Below, in pieces: positions 43,801 through 52,591 of a stretch of DNA of 64,000 nt. How positions within the stretch are numbered: the first letter of the stretch is position 1; the number at the start of each line of letters is the position of its first letter. This stretch comes from Maritimibacter dapengensis (lineage in GTDB: Bacteria; Pseudomonadota; Alphaproteobacteria; Rhodobacterales; Rhodobacteraceae). The translations under genes and the position numbers were made by a program. The notes beneath the pieces are model-generated. The model did not search any database, was not told the DNA's origin, and saw nothing but the letters and a program-made list of their open reading frames with translations. The stretch is taken from assembly GCF_019218265.1 (NCBI RefSeq), contig NZ_JAHUZE010000004.1, positions 288,001 to 352,000 of the forward strand. The letters are read 5' to 3'.

Positions 43801-44601
43801 TTAACTCTGAAAGAACCGCGAGAGGCGGGCAAAACCAGGAATATGAACACTCGTCCCACCGTCGGCTGCAAACGCTTGCCCAGTGATATATCGTGCCTCG
43901 TCGGAGGCGAGAAACGCGACAAGATGTGCTATATCTGCGGGTGTACCGAGATAGGGTGTCAGGGTTTCCTCTTCGACAGTTTCGCGCAGTTCCCCCGGCA
44001 GGTACGACAAGGCTGCGGCTGTCCCGGTCAAGCCGGGCAAGACAGCGTTGGCCCGGATGCCACGCTTGCCGTGCGAGGTTGCGATGGAACGGGTCATTTG
44101 GATCACCGCCGCTTTGGACGAGCTATATGCGGCCTGTATCAAGTTGCCCTGAAGCGCGAGGTTCGAGGCGGTGTTTATGATGCAGCCTGAGCCTTGCGGT
44201 GTCATGACCTTCAGCGCCTCCCGGCAGGCGATCATTGTCCCCCGCGTGTTGACCCGATAAGTCGCGTCCCAGTCATCGGTCGCCATATGTTCGATATCGC
44301 CGTCGCGACGGGCCATCTCGGCCGTGAGCAATGCTGCATTGTTGTCGATAACATCCAGCCGACCGAAGTGATCCAGCGTCGTCGCGATCATCGCGGCAAT
44401 GCTGTCTTCCGATGCCAGGTCGAGTTCGATCGCAATGGCCTGATTGCCAAGCTCATCAGCCAAGGCTCGGGCAGCGTCATGATTGAGGTCTGCCACCACG
44501 ATCCGCGCGCCGTGTTTCCCCATGATCCGACAGACTTCCGAGCCGATCCCGCCCGCACCGCCGGTGACGATTGTGACCTTTCCATCGAGTGAATAGGACA
44601 T
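43801..44601 (-). CDS. short-chain dehydrogenase/reductase (SDR)
   Basis: The 266-residue oxidoreductase is a classical SDR. The cofactor loop is TGGAGGIGSEV, a DLNHD segment after beta 2 favours NAD(H) (acidic residue at that position), the NNAALL motif is in place of NNAG, and the catalytic YSSSK follows a Ser in INTAS. It ends with the common VAFLASDEARYITGQAFAADGG. AGGA is seven bases upstream of the ATG. It follows the glyoxalase-fold gene by 58 bases and is likely the third gene of the cupin-VOC-SDR unit. Substrate unknown. Confidence 0.9.
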   Translation of the reverse strand: MSYSLDGKVTIVTGGAGGIGSEVCRIMGKHGARIVVADLNHDAARALADELGNQAIAIELDLASEDSIAAMIATTLDHFGRLDVIDNNAALLTAEMARRDGDIEHMATDDWDATYRVNTRGTMIACREALKVMTPQGSGCIINTASNLALQGNLIQAAYSSSKAAVIQMTRSIATSHGKRGIRANAVLPGLTGTAAALSYLPGELRETVEEETLTPYLGTPADIAHLVAFLASDEARYITGQAFAADGGTSVHIPGFARLSRFFQS

Positions 44602-44659
44602 GCTAGGTTCCTTTACGTTTTAAGGTTTTCGAGACGAACCCCAAGGACCCAATGGAAAA

Positions 44660-45154
44660 TCAGTCTGGGAAATTTCCTGCGGTCACGATTTCGACGATGA
44701 TGTCGTTAGGGTCGCGGAAGAAAAACGCTGCCGCGCGAGGGCGGGGGTCGTTTGGGCCGAGGGTAGGGTCGTTCTCAAACACCATCGGATCTCCCGGTTT
44801 TCGGACGATGCCGATTACCACGCAGTCAGAGCGGGCGTGCAATGCGTCCAGCGCGGCTTGGGCATCCGAAACGGAGAAACATGGGTGCTTTGTGCCTTGT
44901 TCGGCGAGGTCGGTATTGGGCGCTTTGCGGTGGTCGGGGACGGGCTCGGACCCTGCCTTTTGGAAGAACTCGAAGCGAAAGTTGTCCCGCCGCAGAAACA
45001 CAAGGTGCGTGTCGATCGGCTCGATGTATTTCCGATCTTCCACCTCCATACCGAAGACTTCGCCGTAAAAGGTGATCGCGGCTTCAATGTCGTTTACGGA
45101 ATAACCGACGTGATGCCATTTCAGATCCGGGAAGAGACAGTCAGACAAGACCAT
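44660..45154 (-). CDS. VOC (glyoxalase/dioxygenase fold) protein
   Basis: The 164-residue protein has two beta-alpha-beta-beta-beta units of the VOC superfamily. It opens with KWHHVGYSVNDIEAAITFYGEVFGM, where His is a likely metal ligand, and later has KHPCFSVSDAQAALDAL and the closing AAFFFRDPNDIIVEIV with the metal-binding Glu. The single-domain size suits an epimerase, lyase or small dioxygenase. Its 5' end overlaps the cupin gene by 14 bases, which ties it to that unit. The specific reaction cannot be read. Confidence 0.85.
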   Translation of the reverse strand: MVLSDCLFPDLKWHHVGYSVNDIEAAITFYGEVFGMEVEDRKYIEPIDTHLVFLRRDNFRFEFFQKAGSEPVPDHRKAPNTDLAEQGTKHPCFSVSDAQAALDALHARSDCVVIGIVRKPGDPMVFENDPTLGPNDPRPRAAAFFFRDPNDIIVEIVTAGNFPD

Positions 45155-45755
45155 GCGCCTCTTTCAGCCGCTGATCGTGCCCCTCGAATGCCGTTTTCAG
45201 CTCCGGCTCGAACACACCATCTGTGAGGACAAAGAGCATACGCGTGATCGTGTTTGTCCGGTTGGTCCAAGCGTGGATCGTGCCGCGCTGGACCACCATG
45301 TCGCCCCGCTCTAGCACCACTTCCTCTTCGTCCAGAAGTAACACGATCTGGCCCTCCAGCACGATGCCGTAGTCGATGCTTTCCGTGCGGTGCATGAGCG
45401 GATGCCGCCCAGGGATGGTATGTTCGGCATTCTCAGCCAGTCCCACCTGCGCAAAGAGCGCCTCGGCTGTTTCCTTGTCGAAGCCCGGGCCGTCCTGCCC
45501 CTCGGGCGGGATGTCTACCATGCGTATGATCGTGCCATGCGGCGGCGGCGCGGTTTCGGCGTAGCGGTCTGTAGGTTCACTCTCGGTGGCTGTCACAGGC
45601 GCGGGCGATGCGTCCGTATGCCAGAGTTCGTGGAAGGCCAGCCCCGGCTGATGTGCGGGTCGGATGACGTTGGGGGGCGTGCCATCGGAGAGGATGATGG
45701 CTTTTCCAGTCGCGTCGTGACCAGTCACAACGCGACGAACATTCCGGGACGGCAT
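45141..45755 (-). CDS. cupin-domain protein
   Basis: The 204-residue protein has one clear cupin barrel in its C-terminal half: HRTESIDYGIVLEGQIVLLLD and then LERGDMVVQRGTIHAWTNR. The metal-ligand candidates are His, Glu and His in the two motifs. The N-terminal 100 residues are unlike a second cupin motif in detail but end in TIIRMVDIPPEG, a typical lead-in strand. It could be an aromatic dioxygenase subunit or a sugar-type binding protein. The gene is the first of a minus-strand unit and starts 16 bases past the palindromic operator at 45771-45786. Confidence 0.85.
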   Translation of the reverse strand: MPSRNVRRVVTGHDATGKAIILSDGTPPNVIRPAHQPGLAFHELWHTDASPAPVTATESEPTDRYAETAPPPHGTIIRMVDIPPEGQDGPGFDKETAEALFAQVGLAENAEHTIPGRHPLMHRTESIDYGIVLEGQIVLLLDEEEVVLERGDMVVQRGTIHAWTNRTNTITRMLFVLTDGVFEPELKTAFEGHDQRLKEAHGLV

Positions 45756-45770
45756 GGGCAGGTTCCTTCT

Positions 45771-45786
45771 TTGGTCGATTGACCAA
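45771..45786. promoter_or_regulatory. palindromic operator TTGGTCGATTGACCAA
   Basis: A near-perfect 16-base palindrome between the divergent cupin and flavoprotein genes. The same sequence with one change is at 58098-58113 in another divergent promoter. The TTGGTC-GACCAA pattern resembles operators of FCD-type GntR regulators, though no such gene is in the window. Confidence 0.65.
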
Positions 45787-45797
45787 CTTATTACGTT

Positions 45798-45825
45798 AAT
45801 TGGTCATCTGTTCAAGGTAGGAACA
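45798..45825. promoter_or_regulatory. second shared element, TAATTGGTCA...TAGGAAC
   Basis: This 28-base stretch matches 50652-50678 (upstream of the second ABC importer and a TetR gene) in TAATTGGTCA, a TGT, an AA pair and TAGGAAC, with one base of offset. It may bind the TetR protein encoded at 49910-50605. Confidence 0.45.
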
Positions 45826-45892
45826 GAAATGTGCCTTCTAGGCGGCCCGTTTTCGTGGCGCTAACCAGATGATGGCAGATAGGGAGGATCCA

Positions 45893-47485
45893 ATGTCGGA
45901 CTACGATGTTGTCGTGATGGGAGCGGGGCATAATCAGCTTGGTTGCGCGGCGTACCTTGCAAGAGCTGGCAAGAAGGTTCTGGTGCTCGAGAAAAAAGGA
46001 TTTCCCGGCGGTGGCGCCGTAACCTTGGAACGCACGGCGCCCGGCTTTCTCCACAACAAGCATTCGATGATCCACGGGATGATTCAGGCGAACCCCATGC
46101 TCCTGAACGATGAGCTGGGCCTGAAGTCGAAATACGGCTTGGAATACATCCACCCCGATCCGCCTATGAGCCTTGTGCTCAAGGATTTCACCTATATGCG
46201 GTCATACATCTCCATCGACAAAACCTGTGAAGAAATCGCTCGGTTTTCACCCAAGGATGCAGAGGCATATCGCGAGTTCGTCGAGTGGGGTGGTAGGATG
46301 ATGCCGATGCTGATGCAGGGCATGTTCAACGTGCCGATCCCGATGGGTGCCTTCCTGATGATGATGCAGGGGAGTGAGGACGGGCGCCGCCTCATCGACC
46401 TCATGTTCCGCTCGCCCCTTCAGATCGTGGACGAGCTGTTCGAAAGCGACCTGCTCAAAATATTCATTCTCAAATGGGCATCTGAAGGCATCCTTCAGTT
46501 CCCCGACGACATGGGAACGGGGTTGGGCGTGATGATCATGATCGTCATGACGCATTATTATCCGGTGGGCTTCGCGGTCGGTGGGTCGGGCGAATTGTCC
46601 CGCGCTTTGGTCGATTGCATCAAGGATCACGGCGGCGAGGTGCGGCTCGGGACCGAGATCAATTCGGTGATTGTAGAGAGCGGGCGCGCCGTGGGACTGC
46701 GTTCGACGGAGGGCGAAGAATTTCGTGCCAGGGACGCGGTGGTTGCGGCCATCCATCCGAACCTCTTGGGCGATTTCGTCACGGGGCTGGATGAGGCTAT
46801 GCTGCGCCGTGCCTCCCGCGTAACCAACGCGCCCTATGCGCTGTTCAAGATTGACGCCGCGCTGGATCGGCCCGTTGAGGCCTTCGCCGGGCGGTTGCCG
46901 GAGGAGGTCTTCGGTACCGCAGCCAATACGATCCACGCGACGAACCTGCTCGAGTTTCTGGAGAACTTCGAGCCGCTGCGGCTTGGCCGTGTGAACACGA
47001 CGAACCCGTTACAAGGGGGCGGTCCGATGGCGCTGCCGGGGTTCCAGCCGGAGGGGAAATCGGTCCTCTATATGACGAGCTATCAGCCTTATAACATCGA
47101 GCGGAACGGCCCCGGCGACTGGGATCGGATCAAGGAGGATGTGGCGGACAAGCTGCTTGAGACGCACAGCTATTTTTATCCGGGCCTCGAGGATGCCGTC
47201 ATCGCGAGGGAGGTGGACAGCCCGCTCGATATGCAGCGTTGGTCTCCCGCTACTTTCGTCAATGGCGAGGTCCATGGCGCAGGGTTGCAACTCTTTCAGA
47301 CCTCCGGCTTCCGCCCTACGCCCGAGCTTGCGCAATACGCGGTGCCGGGCTGCGAGGGGCTCTATCTCTGCGGGCCGTTCATGCATCCAGGCGGGGCGAT
47401 TTTCGGAGCTGGGCGGCCCACGGCGATCAAGATCCTCGACGATATGGACATCGATTTCGACAGAGTCATCGCGGGGACCCTGTGA
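45893..47485 (+). CDS. FAD-dependent oxidoreductase, phytoene desaturase/PYROXD2-like
   Basis: The 530-residue flavoprotein has the N-terminal dinucleotide fold DVVVMGAGHNQLGCAAYLARAGKKVLVLEK, with the GAGHN variant usual in the CrtI/PYROXD2 branch. It continues with PGGGAVTLERTAPGF. At the C-terminus LYLCGPFMHPGGAIFGAG is the second FAD contact. The start at 45893 is supported by AGGGAGG five bases upstream. Such enzymes oxidise or isomerise hydrophobic substrates. It is the first gene of a plus-strand unit with the next two small genes (one-base and four-base overlaps) and diverges from the cupin unit. Confidence 0.9.
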   Translation: MSDYDVVVMGAGHNQLGCAAYLARAGKKVLVLEKKGFPGGGAVTLERTAPGFLHNKHSMIHGMIQANPMLLNDELGLKSKYGLEYIHPDPPMSLVLKDFTYMRSYISIDKTCEEIARFSPKDAEAYREFVEWGGRMMPMLMQGMFNVPIPMGAFLMMMQGSEDGRRLIDLMFRSPLQIVDELFESDLLKIFILKWASEGILQFPDDMGTGLGVMIMIVMTHYYPVGFAVGGSGELSRALVDCIKDHGGEVRLGTEINSVIVESGRAVGLRSTEGEEFRARDAVVAAIHPNLLGDFVTGLDEAMLRRASRVTNAPYALFKIDAALDRPVEAFAGRLPEEVFGTAANTIHATNLLEFLENFEPLRLGRVNTTNPLQGGGPMALPGFQPEGKSVLYMTSYQPYNIERNGPGDWDRIKEDVADKLLETHSYFYPGLEDAVIAREVDSPLDMQRWSPATFVNGEVHGAGLQLFQTSGFRPTPELAQYAVPGCEGLYLCGPFMHPGGAIFGAGRPTAIKILDDMDIDFDRVIAGTL

Positions 47486-47727
47486 TGAGCAAGACCAAGA
47501 GTGAAATGAAGATCTATGACGCGCAAGGTATGGCGTTGATGTCGGTGAAACGGCTGGAGCGCGACGGCAACGACCTCGTCATCCGGGGCAAGATTTTCGA
47601 CGCCATGCCGATGGCCGCACGGTTGACGCCCGAGGATGCGCGGGCGGCGTTGAAGATGCTCGACCTGAAGACGATGTTGTTCCTTCTGACCATCTTGTTC
47701 CGCAAATCGTCCGACGAGCGCGGATGA
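47485..47727 (+). CDS. small hypothetical protein (80 aa)
   Basis: The 80-residue protein has an N-terminal beta-strand part (MKIYDAQGMALMSVKRLERDGNDLVIRGKIF) and a C-terminal helical stretch (LDLKTMLFLLTILFRK) that could pack at a membrane or subunit surface. Its ATG overlaps the stop of the flavoprotein by one base, and its own stop overlaps the next ATG, so it is a true operon member. I do not recognise a family. It may be a small subunit or assembly factor of the flavoprotein. Confidence 0.7.
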   Translation: MSKTKSEMKIYDAQGMALMSVKRLERDGNDLVIRGKIFDAMPMAARLTPEDARAALKMLDLKTMLFLLTILFRKSSDERG

Positions 47728-48152
47728 TGGAACGGGCGCGGTTCGATGACTACATCGCGCGATTCAACGCCCGCGATGCCACGGCCTTCGATGATTACCT
47801 ATGCGCCGACATGGAAATGCTGAACGGGGCGCTGCGGTTCACGGGAGTGGAGGGGATGAAGCACCATTACGTCGATCTGATCTGGCCTCATTTCCGCGAG
47901 GAGCTGAACGCTGAGCGGTTCGTTTCCAATGACACCCACGTCGCGGTGCGGATGCGCACTGAGTTTAAAGCGCTTCACGATGCGGCCGACACTCTGTTCG
48001 GGCCAGTGGTGAAAGGGGAGCGGTTCACCTATCGCGGTCTCATAATGTACGACGTGCGCGACGGGAAATTCTCAACGATCACGGTGGCGTATAACAGTTT
48101 CACGAACACGAAGCCGGACGGGCAGGTGGTGGAAATGGGGCTACCGCACTAG
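47724..48152 (+). CDS. SnoaL/NTF2-like protein
   Basis: The 142-residue protein has the cone-shaped NTF2-like pattern: an N-terminal helix with FDDYIARFNARDATAFDDYLCADMEM, then alternating beta strands (HVAVRMRTEFKAL, RFTYRGLIMYDVRDGKFSTITVAYNSF). Such folds serve as polyketide cyclases, isomerases and dehydratases. It is translationally coupled to the 80-residue gene (ATGA). It probably handles an intermediate of the flavoprotein product. No catalytic residue can be named with confidence. Confidence 0.82.
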   Translation: MMERARFDDYIARFNARDATAFDDYLCADMEMLNGALRFTGVEGMKHHYVDLIWPHFREELNAERFVSNDTHVAVRMRTEFKALHDAADTLFGPVVKGERFTYRGLIMYDVRDGKFSTITVAYNSFTNTKPDGQVVEMGLPH

Positions 48153-48167
48153 GGCAGCCCCGCCTCA

Positions 48168-49295
48168 TTACTTCGCTGCGTAGGCCTCTGCCTGCGATTT
48201 GATCAGGTCGATGACGTCACCTTGGGTGAGGAAGGCGTCGATCATGTGAAGCCCCCATCCGGTCGCGACATTCGGCCCGAGGAACAACTCACCGCCGATT
48301 TCGTCGGTGCGGGCGTCCTCGGGGTCGGCATTCACCGTGATCCCAAAATACTGCGCTCCGTTTTTGCTCATGCAGGCGCCGGAGACGAGACCGGGGGTGG
48401 AAACGTAAGGCGTCTCGACGTTGCCCGCGCTTGACCATGCCTCGACCGCCTTCGTCGTCGGCCCATAGATCGAGGTGAAGTAGCTGTCGAGTGTTTCGCG
48501 ACCCAGTAGCTCGGCGGGGTTCACGCAGGCGTTCACCATGCCCTCTTGCCCCAAGTAGCCGAACTCCGCCCCCTGTGACGGCACATTGTCGGCCTTGAAC
48601 GAGGTGAAGGCGACCGCGCATCCGGTCTGCTCTGCGCTTTCACAAAGCGGAATCGAGCCAAGCTCGCCACCGACGACTTCGTTCTCAGGCAACGCGATGT
48701 TGTAGCCCATGAGGATCGCAGACAGCAGGTTCTCTTGCGCGGGCTTGCCGTCGATCATCATCGGGATGACGCCTTTCAGCATGATGGTGCCCTGGCTGTG
48801 GCCGACCAACACGTAAGGACGGCCCTCGTTATGGTTTTCCATGTAGTGACCGAACGCAGCCGCAACGTCAGACGCCGCCAGACCCCAGTCGGCGCCGATA
48901 TCCCCTCCGCTCAACATTGCGCGAAGACCAGCGAGCGTCACCTGTCGATACATCGGTGCATAGAGTTTGCAGACCTCTCCGAAGCGGGCGAACTGCTTTT
49001 GCACGGTCGAGACTTCGGCGGGATCAATGGACAGGTCCGAATTGCCTGTCGGGTCCATCGACACGGTCGGATAGACATAGAAGCAATCGACGCCGGGGTC
49101 TTCGGCGGCGGTGAACTCTTTGATGGTGATGCTGCCGTCAGGTGCTACCACCGAAGTGGTCAGATCGGTCTGACAGGCATCTTCGCGTCCGGGCAAACAG
49201 AGCCAGTTATCTTCGTTTCCATAGTCGGTTGCCTGCGCCGCAGCAGGGCTGGCAAGACAAACGAGCAATCCCGAAATGGCGATACGTGAAATCAT
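48168..49295 (-). CDS. secreted DUF3089-family alpha/beta hydrolase
   Basis: The 375-residue protein has a Sec signal peptide (MISRIAISGLLVCLASPAAAQA). The DUF3089 domain follows, with CFYVYPTVSMDP, and the nucleophile elbow VLVGHSQGT (Ser of GHSQG). The late DAFLTQGDVIDL region may hold the Asp/His part of the triad. I chose the ATG at 49295 because GGGGAGG sits five bases upstream. The product would be a periplasmic or secreted esterase or lipase. It lies convergent to the SnoaL gene and divergent from the HxlR regulator, which may control it. Confidence 0.88.
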   Translation of the reverse strand: MISRIAISGLLVCLASPAAAQATDYGNEDNWLCLPGREDACQTDLTTSVVAPDGSITIKEFTAAEDPGVDCFYVYPTVSMDPTGNSDLSIDPAEVSTVQKQFARFGEVCKLYAPMYRQVTLAGLRAMLSGGDIGADWGLAASDVAAAFGHYMENHNEGRPYVLVGHSQGTIMLKGVIPMMIDGKPAQENLLSAILMGYNIALPENEVVGGELGSIPLCESAEQTGCAVAFTSFKADNVPSQGAEFGYLGQEGMVNACVNPAELLGRETLDSYFTSIYGPTTKAVEAWSSAGNVETPYVSTPGLVSGACMSKNGAQYFGITVNADPEDARTDEIGGELFLGPNVATGWGLHMIDAFLTQGDVIDLIKSQAEAYAAK

Positions 49296-49442
49296 TACTA
49301 CCTCCCCGAGGGGCGTAAATGCCCCGCCAATCAAGCTAGACCGGTGCGGACAGGGATGTCCACATATTTGCGAAACATTGTTTTGCATTGCAGAACTGTA
49401 CGGTGATTGACCTTGTTCGGGTTCCTTTGGCATGAACGGCGC

Positions 49443-49913
49443 ATGTTGACGGCAGATGATCTGGCCAAGCTCTTGGCGATTGGCGAGGCAGAGGTTTTGG
49501 AAAGTGATCCAAGGCTTGCCGGTCTGGCAGCCCTGTCGGATGCGATGGGCGCAACGCCGCCAGACCGCGACGCCCCAGTGCGTGAGGTCATGGCGCGCCT
49601 AGGCGACAATTGGTCCGCGCTCATCCTCAAGGTTCTGGCAACTGGGACATATCGACATGCGACGTTGCGAAGGGTTATCGGCGCTCTGGCTTCTGAACAG
49701 GACATCTCGCAACGGATGCTGACGCTGCGGCTCAAGGCGCTGGAACGGGACGGGCTGATTACACGAAGGGAATCACGCTCTGTGCCGCCTCGTGTGGAAT
49801 ATGCATTGTCGCCACTCGGGCGAGACCTTGTGTCTGAGTTCGATCGGCTCTTGGGCTGGCTCGAAGCTCATAGCAGCCAGATCGCCGCCGCACGGGAGCG
49901 GTTCAAGGATTAA
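49443..49913 (+). CDS. HxlR-type transcriptional regulator
   Basis: The 156-residue protein has an HxlR winged-helix domain at about residues 45-145: APVREVMARLGDNWSALILKVLATG, then ISQRMLTLRLKALERDGLITRRESRSVPPRVEYALSPLGRDL. The first Cys of the HxlR consensus (CPV) is Ala here, so redox sensing through that Cys is lost. The N-terminal about 40 residues are an extension. I chose the ATG at 49443, since the longer frame would need a TTG with no ribosome binding site. It is divergent from the DUF3089 gene and converges with the TetR gene over a shared TTAA. Confidence 0.85.
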   Translation: MLTADDLAKLLAIGEAEVLESDPRLAGLAALSDAMGATPPDRDAPVREVMARLGDNWSALILKVLATGTYRHATLRRVIGALASEQDISQRMLTLRLKALERDGLITRRESRSVPPRVEYALSPLGRDLVSEFDRLLGWLEAHSSQIAAARERFKD

Positions 49914-50605
49914 CGATTCAGCGCTTCAAGGCCAGCTGTCGAGAATTCCAGGAGCGTTTCATATGCCGCGGCAAGGTCGGTGCTCGACGCTACGCCGCCG
50001 CTCAAGGTCGTGACCCTCGCGTTTTGAGAAACCGTGGCAAGCATTGCGTGAAGCACCATCGCAAAACCTCGGGCAAGTTTGGCCCGGTCGGCCAGTGGCA
50101 GCACTTGGTTCAAAGCACCAAGGAAGCGTTGACCGGTGTCGTCAAAATACCTTCGCAGCAGTTCAAGATGTTCGTCGCCTTCGGAAAGCCTCGATACGAC
50201 GCGGAAATATGATGGCCAACCGGGTTCGCCTGACTGAGCCTTGTCAAACATCGGCCCCATGAACGCGTCGAGGATGGCGGCGGTGTCCGGAGCGACCAAC
50301 CTGTCGAGCCGTGCGTTCCGTTCCGTGCCCAAGACCGCCGCTCTTCTTGCGACCACTACTTCAAACAGGTTGTCCTTTGAGCCGAAGTGGTAGGAAGCGA
50401 GCGCGAGCGTCACATTGGCCTCGCCGGTTATGTCACGCAGCGAGACAGCCGCCATGCCGCGCGCACCAAATAGCTTTTCGGCGGCGTTGAGAATTTTTTC
50501 TCGGGTTTCATCGCCGTTGGAGCGTGTGACTTTTTGTTTTCGTCTTGTAACGACTGTTTTATTACGTTCCTTATCCACCCGTTCCCCCGAGGTTTCTTGT
50601 GCCAT
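49910..50605 (-). CDS. TetR-family regulator (231 aa)
   Basis: The protein has a TetR-type helix-turn-helix near the N-terminus: ETREKILNAAEKLFGARGMAAVSLRDITGEANVTLALASYHFGSKDNLF. A C-terminal ligand-binding part of the TetR_C/CecR-like kind (WPSYFRVVSRL) follows. The first 30 residues are basic, so the true start may be at a later codon. It is divergent from the ABC importer at 50740, and the intergenic sequence holds the TAATTGGTCA element, so it probably controls the importer and itself. Confidence 0.9.
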   Translation of the reverse strand: MAQETSGERVDKERNKTVVTRRKQKVTRSNGDETREKILNAAEKLFGARGMAAVSLRDITGEANVTLALASYHFGSKDNLFEVVVARRAAVLGTERNARLDRLVAPDTAAILDAFMGPMFDKAQSGEPGWPSYFRVVSRLSEGDEHLELLRRYFDDTGQRFLGALNQVLPLADRAKLARGFAMVLHAMLATVSQNARVTTLSGGVASSTDLAAAYETLLEFSTAGLEALNR

Positions 50606-50651
50606 GTATCGATATCTCCGATAGGTAGGCGCGAGAGATGCGATTTTGCAC

Positions 50652-50678
50652 TAATTGGTCACTTGTATAATTAGGAAC
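50652..50678. promoter_or_regulatory. TAATTGGTCA...TAGGAAC element with -10-like TATAAT
   Basis: The sequence lies between the divergent TetR and importer genes. It includes TATAAT at 50666-50671 and matches the element at 45798-45825. Overlap with a -10-like hexamer would suit a repressor site. Confidence 0.5.
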
Positions 50679-50739
50679 CCACGGACGCAATGCCGTGCCG
50701 CTGCGACTCGCAACCGCAGGCAAGGGCGGGGGAGGATAG

Positions 50740-51546
50740 ATGTTCGATGACGGAAAGCGACCCGACGTAATGGCCGATATCCTGACCGTGACCGGCCTGG
50801 AAAAATCACTGGGCAAGGGGTCCGAGCGGCTCAAGATACTCAGCGGGATAGAGTTCACCGCCAAGCCAGGGGAGTTTCTGACCATCGTCGGGCCGTCTGG
50901 CTGCGGAAAGACCACGCTTCTCATGTCGTTGGCTGGACTCTATGAGCCCGATAGCGGTCAAGTGCTCTTTCAGGGGCACCATGTATCGGGACCGCCTGAA
51001 GGCCTTTCGGTCGTGTTTCAGGACTATTCCCGATCGCTTCTGCCGTGGAAGCGCAACTTGCAAAACGTCCTGTTCGCGATGCGGCGTCTCGACATGTCAA
51101 AGGCCGAAAAAGAAGCGTTGGCGCGTGAAATGCTGGAAGCGGTCGGTCTAATCGGGTTCGAGGACCGCTATCCTTGGGAATTGTCCGGCGGCATGCAACA
51201 GCGCGTAGCGATCGCGCGCGCGCTCGCAACCCGTTCAAAGCTCCTGCTGCTCGACGAACCTCTTGCGGCAGTCGATGCTCAAACGCGCGCCGATATGCAG
51301 GATCTTTTACTTCGGCTTGCCAAGCAGTTCAACAAGACCTGTATGCTCGTCACCCATGATGTGGAGGAGGCGGTCTATATGGCCGACCGTATCGTGGTGC
51401 TGTCGAACCGTCCGACCCGGGTGGTCGAAGAGATCGAGGTGCCACTCGCCAAGCCGCGCGATCATCTTGCAACCCGCGAGGACCCGGAATTCCTTCGCAT
51501 CCGTCATGAGGTGATCGAACGTATTCGGAGTTTTAAGCAAAGCTGA
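50740..51546 (+). CDS. ABC importer ATPase (nitrate/sulfonate/taurine type)
   Basis: The 268-residue ATPase has Walker A GPSGCGKTT, signature LSGGMQQRVAIARAL, Walker B LLLLDEPLAAVD and the switch His in LVTHDVEEAVYMADR. It belongs to the SsuB/TauB/NrtD branch that pairs with CysW-like permeases. GGGGGAGG lies just upstream. It energises the transporter formed by the two permeases at 52592 and 53362 and is expressed with the binding protein at 51600. Confidence 0.93.
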   Translation: MFDDGKRPDVMADILTVTGLEKSLGKGSERLKILSGIEFTAKPGEFLTIVGPSGCGKTTLLMSLAGLYEPDSGQVLFQGHHVSGPPEGLSVVFQDYSRSLLPWKRNLQNVLFAMRRLDMSKAEKEALAREMLEAVGLIGFEDRYPWELSGGMQQRVAIARALATRSKLLLLDEPLAAVDAQTRADMQDLLLRLAKQFNKTCMLVTHDVEEAVYMADRIVVLSNRPTRVVEEIEVPLAKPRDHLATREDPEFLRIRHEVIERIRSFKQS

Positions 51547-51599
51547 CCCGACGAGGTCGAGGCGGAGCCCCCGCCAATCATTCCTAGGGAGGAGAAAAC

Positions 51600-52571
51600 A
51601 TGAAAAAACGTAGCTTTTTGAAAGGTGTCGCGCTTGCGGCAGTGACGGCGGCGGCCCCGATTTCGGCACTCGCCATGGACACCGTGAAGGTGGCCTACAT
51701 GAAAATTCCGCCGCTGGTGTCGATCAAATACGCCATCGACAGCGGAATCATGGAAGCGAACGACCTCAACATCGAACTGACCGTCGTCAACGGCGGACCG
51801 GAACTGATGACGGCGCTCGCGTCCGGGTCGGCCGACATCGGACAGACCGCAGCCGGCATCGCGCTTCTGGCGCGTTCCAAAGGCTTGCCCATTGCCGTCT
51901 TCGGAACGGGCGACACCGAACGTCAGCCCGACTACAACCACAATTGGCTGATCGGCACAGAAGAGGCAGGGACCACTGACCTCAAATCGCTCGAAGGCAA
52001 GACAATCGGCGTCGTCGCGAAGAACTCGCCCGCAACGCTCGCCTTCATGAGCCACATGGTAGCCGCCGGCGCCGATCCCAGCACCGTTGAATTCGTAGCG
52101 CTGCCGTTCCCGCAGCTGCCCTCCGCTCTCGAAGTCGGCAACGTCGACGCCGTGCATGTGGGCGAGCCGTTCCATGGCATGATCATGGGCTCGGACAAGA
52201 TCAATGCGGTCGAACTCGCTAATGGCCTTATCCATTCCGAAGAGGGTGTGGAATACGCGCTCGGCGCATGGTTCGCTCAGGATAAATGGCTCGAGGAGAA
52301 CGAGGAAATTGCCAAGCGCTTCCTCACGGCGATGGAACAATCCTACCGTGAACTGGTCGCCGACCGCTCCAAGGTGAACGCGATCCTGATGGCGGAATTC
52401 GGCATGCCCGAAGGTGCCGCTAATGCGACCCCGCTTCCGCTCAAAGCAAAAAGCTTCACAACCACCAATGAGCAGTATCAACCGCTGCTCGAACAGATGG
52501 TGTTGACCGGCATGATGGAAGAGGGCGCAATCGACCTCGACGACGCTGTGCGCGCGGTGGACTACAAATAA
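51600..52571 (+). CDS. ABC importer substrate-binding protein (SsuA/TauA-like)
   Basis: The 323-residue protein has a Sec signal peptide (KKRSFLKGVALAAVTAAAPI, then SALA). The NMT1/SsuA-like fold follows: KVAYMKIPPLVSIKYAIDSGIMEANDLNIELTVV, later SADIGQTAAGIALLARS, and ALEVGNVDAVHVGEPF. Members bind sulfonates, nitrate, pyrimidine precursors or aromatic acids in the periplasm. The sulfatase encoded after the permeases makes a sulfur-containing or sulfated solute plausible, but the fold alone does not tell. Confidence 0.9.
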   Translation: MKKRSFLKGVALAAVTAAAPISALAMDTVKVAYMKIPPLVSIKYAIDSGIMEANDLNIELTVVNGGPELMTALASGSADIGQTAAGIALLARSKGLPIAVFGTGDTERQPDYNHNWLIGTEEAGTTDLKSLEGKTIGVVAKNSPATLAFMSHMVAAGADPSTVEFVALPFPQLPSALEVGNVDAVHVGEPFHGMIMGSDKINAVELANGLIHSEEGVEYALGAWFAQDKWLEENEEIAKRFLTAMEQSYRELVADRSKVNAILMAEFGMPEGAANATPLPLKAKSFTTTNEQYQPLLEQMVLTGMMEEGAIDLDDAVRAVDYK

Positions 52572-52591
52572 GCAAGCCAAGGGGCGGCACG

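Noticed and set aside
45141-45755. Naming the cupin a gentisate dioxygenase
   Set aside because: Only one cupin motif pair is visible and the protein is much shorter than gentisate dioxygenases (about 340-380 residues).
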